Shown here piece by piece: positions 40,990 through 50,880 of a stretch of DNA of 64,000 bases. This stretch comes from Agromyces agglutinans (lineage in GTDB: Bacteria; Actinomycetota; Actinomycetes; Actinomycetales; Microbacteriaceae): contig NZ_WJIF01000004.1 of assembly GCF_009647605.1 (NCBI RefSeq), positions 134,435-198,434 on the forward strand. The letters run 5' to 3'. A program made the translations under genes and the position numbers. Under the pieces are notes generated by a model. It ran no database searches. It was not told the DNA's origin and was given only the letters and a program-made list of their open reading frames with translations. The stretch's first letter is position 1. Each line of letters opens with the position of its first letter.

Positions 40990-43044
40990 ATGACTCCCGG
41001 CCCCGACTTCGACCGGGTCGACGAGATCCCCTGGGACCCCGACGACCTCGTCCCGCCCGACGACGCCGACGCGTGGGCGCCGCCGCCCGAGTCGGAGGGG
41101 TACGGTGCGCCCGCGGCGCGCGCCGTGGGCCGCGATGCGCTCGCCGCCGGCGGCGCCGCCGGCTCGCGATCCGGGTCACCCGCGGGCGTGGCATCCGTCA
41201 CCGCCGTCGCGCCCGCGCGCTTCGACTCCGCACTCGAGGCGCTGCGCACCGTCTTCGGCTACGACGCGTTCCGCGGCGAGCAGGCCGAGATCATCGACCA
41301 CGTGGCGGGCGGCGGCGACGCCGTCGTGCTGATGCCGACCGGTGGCGGCAAGAGCCTCTGCTACCAGATCCCCGCGCTGCTGCGCGAGGGCACGGGCATC
41401 GTCGTGTCGCCGCTCATCGCGCTCATGCACGACCAGGTCGACGCGCTCGTGCGCAACGGCGTGCGCGCGGCGTACCTGAACTCGAGCCAGGCCCCCGCCG
41501 AGCGGGCCGACGTCGAGCGTCGCTACCTCGCGGGCGAGCTCGACCTGCTCTACGTCGCCCCCGAGCGGCTCAACACCGAGAGCACCCTGCAGCTCATCGG
41601 CCGCGGCCGCATCGCCCTCTTCGCCATCGACGAGGCGCACTGCGTGTCGCAGTGGGGTCACGACTTCCGCCCCGACTACCTCGCGCTCTCGGGCCTCGCT
41701 GAGCGCTGGCCCGACGTGCCGCGCATCGCGCTGACGGCGACGGCCACCGACGCGACGCACCGCGAGTTGACCGAGCGGCTCTCGCTGGGCGGCGCGCGGC
41801 ACTTCGTCGCGAGCTTCGACCGGCCGAACATCCAGTACCGCATCGCGCCGAAGTCCGAGGTGCGCAAGCAGCTGCTCGACTTCATCCGCACCGAGGGCCG
41901 CGACGCCGACGGCCGGCCGGTCTCGGGCATCGTGTACGCGCTGTCGCGCGCGAGCACCGAGCGCTTCGCCGACTTCCTCCGCCAGAACGGCGTCGACGCG
42001 GTGGCGTACCACGCCGGCCTCGACGCCGACGTGCGCCGGCGTGCGCAGGAGCGGTTCCTCCGCGAAGACGGCGTGGTCGTGGTCGCGACGATCGCGTTCG
42101 GCATGGGCATCGACAAGCCCGACGTGCGCTTCGTCGCGCACATCGACCTGCCGAAGTCGGTCGAGGGCTACTACCAGGAGACCGGCCGCGCCGGCCGCGA
42201 CGGCCTGCCCGCGACCACCTGGCTCGCATACGGCCTCCAAGACGTCGTGCAGCAGCGGCGCATGATCGACGAGAGCCCCGGCGACCTGGCCTTCCGCCGG
42301 CGCCTGTCGGCCCACCTCGACGCGATGCTCGCGCTCTGCGAGACGGTCTCGTGCCGCCGGCAGAATCTCCTCGGCTACTTCGGCCAGCCGAGCGAGCCGT
42401 GCGGCAACTGCGACACGTGCCTCGTGCCGCCCGCGTCGTGGGACGGAACGGTCGCGAGCCAGAAGCTCATGTCGACGATCGTGCGCCTCCAGCGCGAGCG
42501 CAACCAGCGATTCGGTGCGGGCCAGCTCGTCGACATCCTCCGCGGCAAGCAGACGCCGCGGGTCGAGCAGCACGGCCACGACCGGCTCGCGACCTTCGGC
42601 ATCGGCCAAGACCTGAGCGATGCCGAGTGGCGCGGCGTGGTGCGCCAACTCCTCGCCCAGGGACTGCTCCAGTCGGTCGGCGAGTACGGCGTGCTGACGC
42701 TGACGGATGCCTCGGCCGAGGTGCTCTCGGGCGAGCGCACGGTCGCCCTCCGCAAGGAGCCCGACCGCCCCGTCCGATCCTCCAGCCGTCGTTCGGCGAC
42801 GCCCGCCGTCGACCTGGAGCCCGCGCAGGCCGAGCGGTTCGAGGCGCTTCGCGCCTGGCGCGCCGCCGAGGCCAAGCAGCAGGGCGTGCCGGCGTACATC
42901 GTGTTCGGTGACGCGACCCTGCGCGCGGTCGCCGTGGCGAAGCCGTCGAGCCTGCACGAGCTCGACGGCATCACGGGCATCGGTGCCAAGAAGCGCGACG
43001 CGTACGGCGAGGCGCTGATCCGGGTGGTCGGCGCGAAGGCGTAG
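40990..43044 (+). CDS. recQ: ATP-dependent DNA helicase RecQ
   Basis: This is a 684-residue 3'-5' DNA helicase. A disordered N-terminal 75 residues precede the helicase core (motif [18 protein letters not shown], motif II DEAHC, motif III LTATAT, motif [12 protein letters not shown]). The zinc subdomain has four Cys in CETVSCRR...CGNCDTC, followed by a winged helix and a C-terminal HRDC domain with [13 protein letters not shown]. It acts in recombination repair and fork restart. TACACT ends 7 nt before the ATG, consistent with a leaderless mRNA. Confidence 0.95.
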   Translation: MTPGPDFDRVDEIPWDPDDLVPPDDADAWAPPPESEGYGAPAARAVGRDALAAGGAAGSRSGSPAGVASVTAVAPARFDSALEALRTVFGYDAFRGEQAEIIDHVAGGGDAVVLMPTGGGKSLCYQIPALLREGTGIVVSPLIALMHDQVDALVRNGVRAAYLNSSQAPAERADVERRYLAGELDLLYVAPERLNTESTLQLIGRGRIALFAIDEAHCVSQWGHDFRPDYLALSGLAERWPDVPRIALTATATDATHRELTERLSLGGARHFVASFDRPNIQYRIAPKSEVRKQLLDFIRTEGRDADGRPVSGIVYALSRASTERFADFLRQNGVDAVAYHAGLDADVRRRAQERFLREDGVVVVATIAFGMGIDKPDVRFVAHIDLPKSVEGYYQETGRAGRDGLPATTWLAYGLQDVVQQRRMIDESPGDLAFRRRLSAHLDAMLALCETVSCRRQNLLGYFGQPSEPCGNCDTCLVPPASWDGTVASQKLMSTIVRLQRERNQRFGAGQLVDILRGKQTPRVEQHGHDRLATFGIGQDLSDAEWRGVVRQLLAQGLLQSVGEYGVLTLTDASAEVLSGERTVALRKEPDRPVRSSSRRSATPAVDLEPAQAERFEALRAWRAAEAKQQGVPAYIVFGDATLRAVAVAKPSSLHELDGITGIGAKKRDAYGEALIRVVGAKA

Positions 43045-43185
43045 GCGCCACGGCGTGACCGGCGGGCCCTCCCGACGTACCCGCCGGGACCCCACTCGAC
43101 CCGCCTGCCGCGCGCGGGGCATCCATGCTTCCCGCTAGCATCGGCCCAGGGGGCGTCGCACGGCGCGACGCGGGGGAGGAAACCC

Positions 43186-43593
43186 ATGGCTGATCGCACG
43201 CTGCGCCCGGTCGGGGTGACGGTCGTCGCCGTCATCGCGTGGATCTCGGGCGCGCTCGACATGGTGGCCGGCATCATCATGCTGTTCATGCTTCCGGTCA
43301 CCGAGGTGGTGAACGAGTACGGCGGCACCGGGCAGCTGATCGGGGCGGCCATCGGCTCGATCATCGTCGGCCTGATCACGGTGGTCGTGGCGGGCGGCCT
43401 GCTCGCCGGCAATCCGGTGGCCCGCCTCATCGTCACGGTGCTGCAGGTGCTGTCGCTGCTCGGGTCGCTCTTCCTCGCGATCGCGTATCGCGAGTCGCCG
43501 ACGGCGTGGACCGAGTGGCTCGGCATCCTCGTGTCGATCGTCGTGCTGCTGCTGCTCTGGTCGAAGCGGGCGAGCGCCTTCTTCAGCAGCTGA
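43186..43593 (+). CDS. Small four-helix membrane protein, function unknown
   Basis: This 135-residue protein consists of four hydrophobic helices with short loops: VGVTVVAVIAWISGALDMV, then a helix with the glycine-zipper-like IGAAIGSIIVGLI. It has a basic end (SKRAS). GGGGGAGGA is 5 nt before the ATG and a TAGCAT -10 box lies at 43135-43140. Similar short unannotated proteins are common in Microbacteriaceae. No motif allows a function. Confidence 0.75.
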   Translation: MADRTLRPVGVTVVAVIAWISGALDMVAGIIMLFMLPVTEVVNEYGGTGQLIGAAIGSIIVGLITVVVAGGLLAGNPVARLIVTVLQVLSLLGSLFLAIAYRESPTAWTEWLGILVSIVVLLLLWSKRASAFFSS

Positions 43594-43633
43594 CGCAGTC
43601 GCCGCAGCTGAGGCGGCGTGCGCACGGGCGCCA

Positions 43634-43665
43634 CGGATGCCACGGGCGTGAGCCCGTGGCATCCG
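43634..43665 (+). terminator. Perfect hairpin after the small membrane protein gene
   Basis: CGGATGCCACGGGC and GCCCGTGGCATCCG form a 14-bp stem with a GTGA tetraloop, 41 bp after the stop. It contains a GGATGCC/GGCATCC pair, the over-represented word of this genome, as its outer stem. Confidence 0.85.
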
Positions 43666-43795
43666 CTTGTGGAATCTCCATCGACCCGCGAGAGTGCATT
43701 TGTAGACCCTCCACAGCGCGCTCCGTCGACCCTCGCGCGCCGTTTGTAGGGCCCTGACCGAGGTTTGCCGACTCCCGCGCCGACCGGCATACGTT
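43666..43795 (+). promoter_or_regulatory. Three phased TTGTRGA dyads and promoter of the acyl-CoA oxidase gene
   Basis: TTGTGGAATCTCCATC (43667), TTGTAGACCCTCCACA (43700) and TTGTAGGGCCCTGACC (43744) are related imperfect dyads starting 33 and 44 bp apart, i.e. multiples of one helical turn. TTGCCG (43765-43770) and TACGTT (43790-43795) give a weak promoter with a 19-bp spacer. CTCCATCGACCC and CTCCGTCGACCC recur between the sites. This resembles a cooperative binding array for one regulator, possibly a fatty-acid-responsive one. The regulator is not encoded nearby. Confidence 0.5.
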
Positions 43796-43830
43796 GGAAG
43801 ACGGCCACGAACGCTCATGGAGGACATCCG

Positions 43831-45975
43831 ATGGTTGACACGGCATCCCGTACCGAGACTCCCGCGACGCAGGGAAACCCCGCATCGGAGGCGCGCGTCG
43901 CCCCGGTTCCCGGCAAGGCCGCGAGCGCGCCGATCCCGGTCCCCGCGGCACCGGCTCGCCCCGACGCGCCGAAGGTCGACGTCGAGGCCCTGGGTCGGCA
44001 GCTGCTCGGCACCTGGGCCGACATCCGGCTCGAGGCGCGCGAGCGCGCGGCGCATCCCGACCTGCAGCGCATCGAGGGCCAGTCGATGCCCGAGCACCGC
44101 CAGCGCGTGTTCGAGCAGCTGAAGATCCTCGTCGAGCACGGCGCCGTGCAGAAGGCGTTCCCGAAGTCGCTCGGCGGCCAGGACGACCACGGCGGCAACA
44201 TCGCCGCGTTCGAGGAACTCGTGATCGCCGACCCGAGCCTGCAGATCAAGTCGGGCGTGCAGTGGGGCCTGTTCGGCGCCGCGGTGCTGCACCTCGGCAC
44301 GCAGAGCCACCACGAGCGCTTCCTGCCCGCGATCATGTCGCTCGAGGTGCCCGGTGCGTTCGCGATGACCGAGACCGGTCACGGTTCGGACGTCGCGGCG
44401 ATCGGCACGACCGCGACGTACGACGAGGCGACCGAGGAATTCGTGATCCACACGCCGTTCCGCGGGGCGTGGAAGGACTACCTCGGCAACGCGGCGGTGC
44501 ACGGCCAGGACGCGGTCGTGTTCGCGCAGCTGATCACCAAGGGCGTGAACCACGGCGTGCACGCGTTCTACGTGCACCTGCGCGACGAGAACGGCGACTT
44601 CCTGCCGGGTATCGGCGGCGAGGACGACGGCCTGAAGGGCGGACTCAACGGCATCGACAACGGTCGCCTGCACTTCACCGAGGTGCGCGTGCCGCGCGAC
44701 TACCTGCTGAACCGGTACGGCGACGTCGCCGCCGACGGCACCTACTCGAGCCCGACCCAGAGCCCGGGTCGTCGCTTCTTCACGATGCTCGGCACGCTCG
44801 TGCAGGGCCGCGTGTCGCTCGACGGCGCCGCGACGGCCGCCGCGGCGATGGCGCTCACCATCGCGATCACCTACGGCACGCAGCGTCGCCAGTTCAACGG
44901 CGCGAGCGAGACCGACGAGGAGGTGCTGCTCGACTACCAGCGCCACCAGCGGCGCCTGCTGCCCAAGCTCGCGACCGCGTACGCGCAGACCTTCGCGCAC
45001 GACGAGTTCCTCGTGAAGTTCGACGCGGTGTTCTCGGGCAAGGCCGCGAGCGACGAGGACCGCGAGGACCTCGAGACGGTCGCCGCGGCACTGAAGCCCC
45101 TGTCGACGTGGCACGCGCTCGAGACGCTGCAGGAGGCGCGTGAGGCGTGCGGCGGCGCGGGGTTCCTCGCCGAGAACCGCCTCGTCGGGCTCCGGCAGGA
45201 CCTCGACATCTACGTCACCTTCGAGGGCGACAACAACGTGCTGCTGCAGCTGGTCGCCAAGCGCCTGCTCACCGACTACTCGAAGCAGTTCAAGGGCGCC
45301 GGCTTCGGCGTGCTCGCCCGCTACGCCGTGGGCCAGGCGGCCGATCGTGCGCTGCACGGGTCGGGCCTGCGCCGCCTCGGCCAGAACCTCACCGACCTCG
45401 GCTCGACCGCGCGTTCGGTCACCGAGCTGCGCGACGAGGAGACCCAGCACGAGCTGCTCGCCGGCCGCGTCGAGGCCATGATCGGCGAGATCGCCGGCCG
45501 GCTCCGCGAGGCGCGGAAGCTGCCGAAGGCCGAGGCGGCCGCGGTGTTCAACCGCAACCAGAACGAGCTGATCGAGGCCGCCCGCGCGCACGCGGAGCTG
45601 CTGCAGTGGGAGGCGTTCACGCGCGGCCTCGCGAAGACCACCGACCCGGCCACGAAGCAGGTGCTCACGTGGGTGCGCGACCTCTTCGGCCTCGGGCTCA
45701 TCGAGCAGCACCTCGCGTGGTACCTCGTGAACGGGCGGCTCTCGCCGAAGCGCGCGCAGGCCGTGACGGCGTACATCGACCGGCTGCTCGGGCGGCTGCG
45801 CCCGCACGCGCTCGACCTCGTGAACGCGTTCGGCTACACCGACGCCCACCTGCGCGCGAAGATCGCGTCGGGTGCCGAGCAGGAACGTCAGGACGAGGCT
45901 CGTGCGTACTACGCCGAGCAGCGCCGCGCCGGCACCCTGCCCGTCCCCGAGAAGTCGAAGTCCAAGAAGCGGTAA
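43831..45975 (+). CDS. Acyl-CoA oxidase (acyl-CoA dehydrogenase superfamily, peroxisomal-type)
   Basis: This 714-residue flavoenzyme introduces the 2,3-double bond in acyl-CoA during beta-oxidation, passing electrons to O2. After a 50-residue Ala/Pro-rich lead come the N-terminal helical domain and the FAD/substrate domain (MTETGHGSDVAAIGTTATYD; about 165-185). Then follow helical domain 1 (GRVSLDGAATAAAAMAL) and the C-terminal ACOX domain. The catalytic base is probably the Glu in TFEGDNNVLLQL. GGAGGA is 6 nt before ATG 43831. A length over 700 separates it from ordinary 380-residue dehydrogenases. Confidence 0.88.
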   Translation: MVDTASRTETPATQGNPASEARVAPVPGKAASAPIPVPAAPARPDAPKVDVEALGRQLLGTWADIRLEARERAAHPDLQRIEGQSMPEHRQRVFEQLKILVEHGAVQKAFPKSLGGQDDHGGNIAAFEELVIADPSLQIKSGVQWGLFGAAVLHLGTQSHHERFLPAIMSLEVPGAFAMTETGHGSDVAAIGTTATYDEATEEFVIHTPFRGAWKDYLGNAAVHGQDAVVFAQLITKGVNHGVHAFYVHLRDENGDFLPGIGGEDDGLKGGLNGIDNGRLHFTEVRVPRDYLLNRYGDVAADGTYSSPTQSPGRRFFTMLGTLVQGRVSLDGAATAAAAMALTIAITYGTQRRQFNGASETDEEVLLDYQRHQRRLLPKLATAYAQTFAHDEFLVKFDAVFSGKAASDEDREDLETVAAALKPLSTWHALETLQEAREACGGAGFLAENRLVGLRQDLDIYVTFEGDNNVLLQLVAKRLLTDYSKQFKGAGFGVLARYAVGQAADRALHGSGLRRLGQNLTDLGSTARSVTELRDEETQHELLAGRVEAMIGEIAGRLREARKLPKAEAAAVFNRNQNELIEAARAHAELLQWEAFTRGLAKTTDPATKQVLTWVRDLFGLGLIEQHLAWYLVNGRLSPKRAQAVTAYIDRLLGRLRPHALDLVNAFGYTDAHLRAKIASGAEQERQDEARAYYAEQRRAGTLPVPEKSKSKKR

Positions 45976-46020
45976 CGGCAACCGACGGGCGAGCGAGGCG
46001 CGGTACGGCAGACTGATGCG

Positions 46021-46761
46021 GTGCCGCGCCTCATCCGCATCCTCGTCGCCGTCGTCGGCGTGCTCGCCCTCGCCGTGGTCGTCTTCCTCGTCTACGCGCA
46101 CACCGTGATGCAGGGCGACCGGCCGGCCGCGATCCGCGCGTGGACCGATGACGCCGTGACCATCGCGTCCGACGAGGCGGGGATCGTGATCACGCCGATC
46201 GGGGCCGACGGTGGGAGCACTGCCCGCGAGGGCCTCGTGTTCATCCCGGGCGCCAAGGTCGACCCGTACGCCTACCTCTACAAGCTCTCGGGCGTGGCCG
46301 AGGCATCCGGTCTCACCGTCGTCATCACGAAGCCGACGTTGAACCTGGCCTTCTTCGACACCCGGCCGCTCGAGGCGTTCACCTCGCTCGCGCCCGACGT
46401 CGAGCGCTGGTACGTGGGCGGGCACTCGCTGGGCGGGGTGCGCGCGTGCCAGCTCGCGGGGTCCGACCCGATCGAGCCGGTCGGCCTCATGCTGTTCGGG
46501 TCGTACTGCGCGAACGACCTCGTCGACTCGGGCCTCGAGGTGCTCAGCATCTCGGGTGAGCACGACGGGCTCTCGACGCCCGCGAAGATCGAGGGCGCGC
46601 GCCACCTGCTGCCGGCGGATGCCTCGTTCGTCGAGCTCCAGGGAGCCAACCACGCCGACTTCGGCGACTACGGCGTGCAGCCGGGCGACGGCGAGTCGAC
46701 GCGCGACGACGCCGACGTGCGGCGCGAGATCGCCGAAGCGGTCGCCGCGTTCACGGGCTGA
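46021..46761 (+). CDS. Membrane-anchored alpha/beta hydrolase
   Basis: This 246-residue protein has an N-terminal membrane segment (residues 5-27). The rest is an alpha/beta-hydrolase_5-type domain with the nucleophile elbow GGHSLGGVRA, Asp in SGEHDGLST and His in GANHADFGDYG. CAGACT ends 6 nt before the GTG at 46021, supporting a leaderless start. Its catalytic part lies outside or at the membrane face; substrate unknown. Located 45 bp after the acyl-CoA oxidase gene, it could be co-expressed in lipid turnover (inference). Confidence 0.8.
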   Translation: MPRLIRILVAVVGVLALAVVVFLVYAHTVMQGDRPAAIRAWTDDAVTIASDEAGIVITPIGADGGSTAREGLVFIPGAKVDPYAYLYKLSGVAEASGLTVVITKPTLNLAFFDTRPLEAFTSLAPDVERWYVGGHSLGGVRACQLAGSDPIEPVGLMLFGSYCANDLVDSGLEVLSISGEHDGLSTPAKIEGARHLLPADASFVELQGANHADFGDYGVQPGDGESTRDDADVRREIAEAVAAFTG

Positions 46762-46795
46762 TCGCCCGCGAACGCGGCGCACGCACCGTGCCGGG

Positions 46796-47641
46796 TCAGC
46801 GCCGCAGGCGCCGGTACGCCCCGGCGGCGAGCGGCAGGAAGATCGCCGTGATCACGAGCGGCCACAGGGATGCCCCGAGCACGGCGTTCTCGGCGAGCCA
46901 TCCGGTCGTCGTGCCCGTCGGGTTGCCGAACAGTTCGCGCGTCGCGGCCGCGGTCGCGGAGACCGGGTTCCAGGCTGCCACCGTGCCGAGCCATCCCGGC
47001 ATCGTCTCTGCGGAGACGAACACGGTCGAGACGAACCCGATCGGCCAGACGAGCACCTGCACCGCGGTCGTGGCGCCCGCGCCGCGGAATCGAAGGCCGA
47101 GGTAGACGCCGAGCCAAAGCAGCGCGAAGCGGAGCCACAGCAGCAGCACGACGCCCAGCGCGATCTCGGCGGGCCCGGTCGTCGGTCGCCACCCGATCAG
47201 GAGGCCGCCGAGCATCAACACGGCGAGGCTCAGCGCCGACGAGAGCAGGTCGGCGATCGCCCGGCCGAGCGCCACCGAGGCGCTCGAGATCGGCAGCGAG
47301 CGGAACCGGTCGGTGATGCCGCGCTTGGCGTCTTCCGCCATCGCGGTCATGGTCGACTCCAGCCCGAAGAGCATCGTCAGGGCGAACATTCCGGGCAGCA
47401 GGAACGAGATGTAGTCGCCGCCGCCGGGCAGGTCGATCGCGCCGCCGAACAGGAACGCGAACATCAGGATGAGCATGATGTTGAACGCCAGCCCGAAGAC
47501 GAGGCCCCACGGCTCGCGGACCCAGTGCAGGATGTCGCGGCCGGCGATCAGCCAGCCCTCCCTGGCGGCGTTCGAGCGTCGGTCGGCATCCATCGCCGAT
47601 CCGACGATGCCGTTGGGCGGGGGAGCGGGAAGGGTGGTCAT
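46796..47641 (-). CDS. ABC-2 exporter permease (DrrB-like)
   Basis: This 281-residue membrane subunit has six helices and the ABC-2 domain order (helix 1 FGLAFNIMLILMFAFLFGGA, then the GITDRFRSLPIS coupling region). It partners the ATPase encoded immediately upstream. The ATG overlaps the ATPase stop (ATGA). DrrAB-type systems export anthracyclines and other hydrophobic drugs. The cargo is not known here; adjacency to a divergent TetR repressor suggests drug-inducible efflux. Confidence 0.88.
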   Translation of the reverse strand: MTTLPAPPPNGIVGSAMDADRRSNAAREGWLIAGRDILHWVREPWGLVFGLAFNIMLILMFAFLFGGAIDLPGGGDYISFLLPGMFALTMLFGLESTMTAMAEDAKRGITDRFRSLPISSASVALGRAIADLLSSALSLAVLMLGGLLIGWRPTTGPAEIALGVVLLLWLRFALLWLGVYLGLRFRGAGATTAVQVLVWPIGFVSTVFVSAETMPGWLGTVAAWNPVSATAAATRELFGNPTGTTTGWLAENAVLGASLWPLVITAIFLPLAAGAYRRLRR

Positions 47642-48699
47642 CGTGCCTCCTCGGCGTCGTGCGGTGCGGCGGATGCCGGGGGCATAGCGGCGTCGTCCGG
47701 TGCTGCCTCGTGCGATGCGGCGTCGTGCCCGGCCGCATCCGGCCCGGTGAGGTGCAGGAACACCTCGTCGAGCGTCGGGCGGCGCAGGGCCAGGTCGTCG
47801 ACCTCGAGCCCTGCGGCATCGAGCGCGCGCACGATCGGCGCGAGCGCCCGCTGGCCGTCGGCGACCTCGATGGTGACGGTTCGCGTGTCGGCGTCGACGG
47901 ATGCCTCGGCGCCGACGGCTCGACCTGCGAGCTCGGCCGCCTCGGCGAGCCGGCCGGCGTCGCCCACCACGACGGCGACGCGATCGCCGCCCAGCCGGCG
48001 TTTGAGCTCCGACGGCGTGCCCTCGGCGACGACCCGGCCGTGGTCCATGACCGAGATGCGGTCGGCGAGCTGGTCGGCCTCGTCGAGGTACTGCGTGGTC
48101 AGCAGCACCGTCGTGCCGGCTGCCGCGATCTCGCGTACGGCCTGCCAGACCGTCGCGCGGCCGCGCGGGTCGAGGCCCGTGGTCGGCTCGTCGAGGAAGA
48201 GGATGGCGGGCGTGAGCACGAGGCTCGCGGCGATGTCGAGCCGGCGCCGCATGCCGCCCGAGAATCCCGAGACGGCGCGGTTCGAGGCATCCGCCAGTTC
48301 GAAGGCGGTGAGCAGCTGATCGGCGCGGTCGCTCGCTCGCGTCTTCGACAGCCCGCTGAGGCGCGCGAAGAGCATGAGGTTCTGCCGCGCGGTGAGGGCC
48401 TCGTCGACGGCGTGGAACTGGCCGACGAGGCCGATGCGACGGCGAACGTCGGCGGGGCGCTGCCCGACGTCGATGCCGTCGATGTGCGCGGTGCCCTCGT
48501 CGTACTCGGTGAGGGTGGTCAGGCAGCGCACCGCGGTGGTCTTGCCGGCGCCGTTCGGGCCGAGGAGGCCGTGCACGGCACCCCGCTCGATCTCGAGGTC
48601 GAAGCCGTCGAGGGCGTACGCGGCGCCGTAGCGCTTGCGCAGGCCGCTCGCTCGGAGGGCGGTGGATCCGGTTGAGCCGGGTGGGTTCGCGAGGGTCAT
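47638..48699 (-). CDS. ABC exporter ATPase (DrrA-like)
   Basis: This 353-residue ATP-binding subunit has Walker A GPNGAGKTT (residues about 45-53), signature FSGGMRRRLDIAASLV, Walker B ILFLDEPTTGLDP and the DrrA C-terminal domain (LRRPTLDEVFLHLTG). An unusual His/Asp/Ala-rich tail follows (PDAAGHDAASHEAAPDDAAM). GAAGGA is 7 nt before ATG 48699. It is divergent from the TetR gene and shares its regulatory region. Confidence 0.92.
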   Translation of the reverse strand: MTLANPPGSTGSTALRASGLRKRYGAAYALDGFDLEIERGAVHGLLGPNGAGKTTAVRCLTTLTEYDEGTAHIDGIDVGQRPADVRRRIGLVGQFHAVDEALTARQNLMLFARLSGLSKTRASDRADQLLTAFELADASNRAVSGFSGGMRRRLDIAASLVLTPAILFLDEPTTGLDPRGRATVWQAVREIAAAGTTVLLTTQYLDEADQLADRISVMDHGRVVAEGTPSELKRRLGGDRVAVVVGDAGRLAEAAELAGRAVGAEASVDADTRTVTIEVADGQRALAPIVRALDAAGLEVDDLALRRPTLDEVFLHLTGPDAAGHDAASHEAAPDDAAMPPASAAPHDAEEAR

Positions 48700-48709
48700 G
48701 GCATCCTTC

Positions 48710-48768
48710 AACGTACGCTGTACGGATTTGTTTTCTTCAAACCGTACACCATACGGAGAATGTAGGCT
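48710..48768. promoter_or_regulatory. Divergent promoters and TetR operators between drrA-like and tetR genes
   Basis: CGTAC-GCT-GTACG (48712-48724) and CCGTA-CACCA-TACGG (48742-48756) are two inverted repeats. TGTACGG (48719-48725) and CCGTACA (48742-48748) also pair in a larger dyad around TTTG...CAAA. The tetR -10 TAGGCT (48763-48768) is 6 nt from its ATG. The exporter -10 is TACGTT on the minus strand (48715-48710). The repeats overlap both promoters, so the repressor would control itself and the exporter. Confidence 0.7.
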
Positions 48769-48774
48769 AGCGCC

Positions 48775-49575
48775 ATGTCGACCGAATCCACCGGGCGGGG
48801 CGAACCCGATCGCACCCTGCGCCTGCTGTGGCGCGAGCGGCTCGGCGACCCGCTCGGCTCGCGTGGCCCGAAGCAGCGCTCGAGCGTCGACGAGGTCGTC
48901 GACGCGGCGATCCAGATCGCGGATGAAGAGGGCATCGAGGCGCTCTCGATGCGGCGCGTCGCCGATCGCCTGGGCCTCAAGCCCATGTCGGTCTACACGT
49001 ACGTGCCGGGCAAGGCCGAGCTCATCGACCTGATGGTCGATCGGGCGGCGGGCGAGGCCCCGCGGCCAGCGCTCGAGGGCAGCCTGCGGGAGCGGCTGAC
49101 CACGATCGCCCGGCTGCAGTGGGAGAGCTACCTGCGCCACCCGTGGCTGCTCGCGATCGACACCAGCCGCCCGCCGCTCGGCCCGAACGTCTCCGACCAC
49201 TGGGAGTGGTGCCTGCGCGCCGTCGACGGAATCGGCCTCACCGACCTCGACATGGACCGCATCATCACCCTGCTGCTCGGGTTCGTCGGCGGTCCCGCGC
49301 GCGCTCACCTCGACGCCGAGCGGCTGCGTCGGTCCACCGCCGAGTCCGACGTCGAGTGGTGGGAGCGCAATGCGCCGGTGCTCGAGCAGATCATGGACCC
49401 GACGCGCTACCCCGTCTCGGGCCGTGTCGGTCAGGCGGCCGGCGAGGCCTACCAGGCCCCGGCCGACCCGCTCGGCGCGTTCGCGTTCGGCCTCGACCTC
49501 GTGATCGACGGCATCGAGGGCTACGTCGCGGCCAACGCCGCAGGGTCGCCGACTACGACGACGGCGGCCTCATGA
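48775..49575 (+). CDS. TetR-family repressor of the DrrAB-like exporter
   Basis: This 266-residue regulator has an N-terminal 40-residue lead, a helix-turn-helix (IEALSMRRVADRLGLKPMSV and YTYVPGKAELIDLM, about residues 53-86) and a TetR class C-terminal ligand domain as in tetracycline or drug repressors (length over 220). It is probably leaderless (TAGGCT, 6 nt before the ATG). A drug exported by the adjacent ABC system is the likely inducer. Its end overlaps the small membrane gene tail to tail by 23 bp. Confidence 0.9.
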   Translation: MSTESTGRGEPDRTLRLLWRERLGDPLGSRGPKQRSSVDEVVDAAIQIADEEGIEALSMRRVADRLGLKPMSVYTYVPGKAELIDLMVDRAAGEAPRPALEGSLRERLTTIARLQWESYLRHPWLLAIDTSRPPLGPNVSDHWEWCLRAVDGIGLTDLDMDRIITLLLGFVGGPARAHLDAERLRRSTAESDVEWWERNAPVLEQIMDPTRYPVSGRVGQAAGEAYQAPADPLGAFAFGLDLVIDGIEGYVAANAAGSPTTTTAAS

Positions 49576-49723
49576 TCGCGCCGGTCGCCAGGCCGACGGC
49601 CGCGCCCGCGGCGAGCCAGAGCCAGAAGCCGGTCCAGAGGCTGACGACCACGCCGATGATCAGCCCGACCACGATGCCCACGATGATCTGCTTGCGGCGT
49701 TCGGGAGTCATCGGTTCGGCCAT
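49553..49723 (-). CDS. Small two-helix membrane protein (56 residues)
   Basis: This 56-residue protein begins MAEPMTPERRKQIIVGIVVG and carries two hydrophobic helices (about 13-29 and 33-50) separated by SLWTGFW, ending MRPPSS. The positive-inside charge pattern (ERRK before helix 1, MR after helix 2) is that of a real membrane hairpin. There is no strong ribosome site, and the reading overlaps the convergent tetR stop by 23 bp. Function unknown. Confidence 0.65.
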   Translation of the reverse strand: MAEPMTPERRKQIIVGIVVGLIIGVVVSLWTGFWLWLAAGAAVGLATGAIMRPPSS

Positions 49724-49737
49724 GCCGATCAGCCTAC

Positions 49738-49790
49738 GCGCGCCCGGCGCCGCCCGAGCGCGCGGCGCCGCCTGAGCGCGCGGCGCCGCC
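49738..49790. repeat. 18-bp GC-only tandem repeat, about three copies
   Basis: GAGCGCGCGGCGCCGCC occurs at 49756-49772 and 49774-49790, preceded by a diverged unit (GCGCGCCCGGCGCCGCC) at 49738. It fills the spacer between the small membrane gene and the end of mdh. Each unit holds the GGCGCC palindrome. It could fold into GC-rich hairpins and act as a terminator for the leftward mdh gene. Confidence 0.6.
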
Positions 49791-49815
49791 CGGCGGAGCC
49801 TTCGCCCCGCGGCGC

Positions 49816-50874
<1,059 letters not shown>

Positions 50875-50880
50875 TGCCGC

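Noticed and set aside
43666-43759. CRISPR-like reading of the TTGTRGA repeats
   Set aside because: Only three short diverged units with unequal spacing and no cas genes; a binding array fits better.
43135-46782. A 1,215-codon minus-strand frame spanning three plus-strand genes
   Set aside because: It runs through the acyl-CoA oxidase, hydrolase and membrane protein genes, all with recognisable motifs on the plus strand. Its own translation shows none.
49116-49775. An alternative plus-strand frame over the tetR end
   Set aside because: Arg/Pro-rich shadow without motif. The tetR frame and the antisense membrane hairpin explain the region better.
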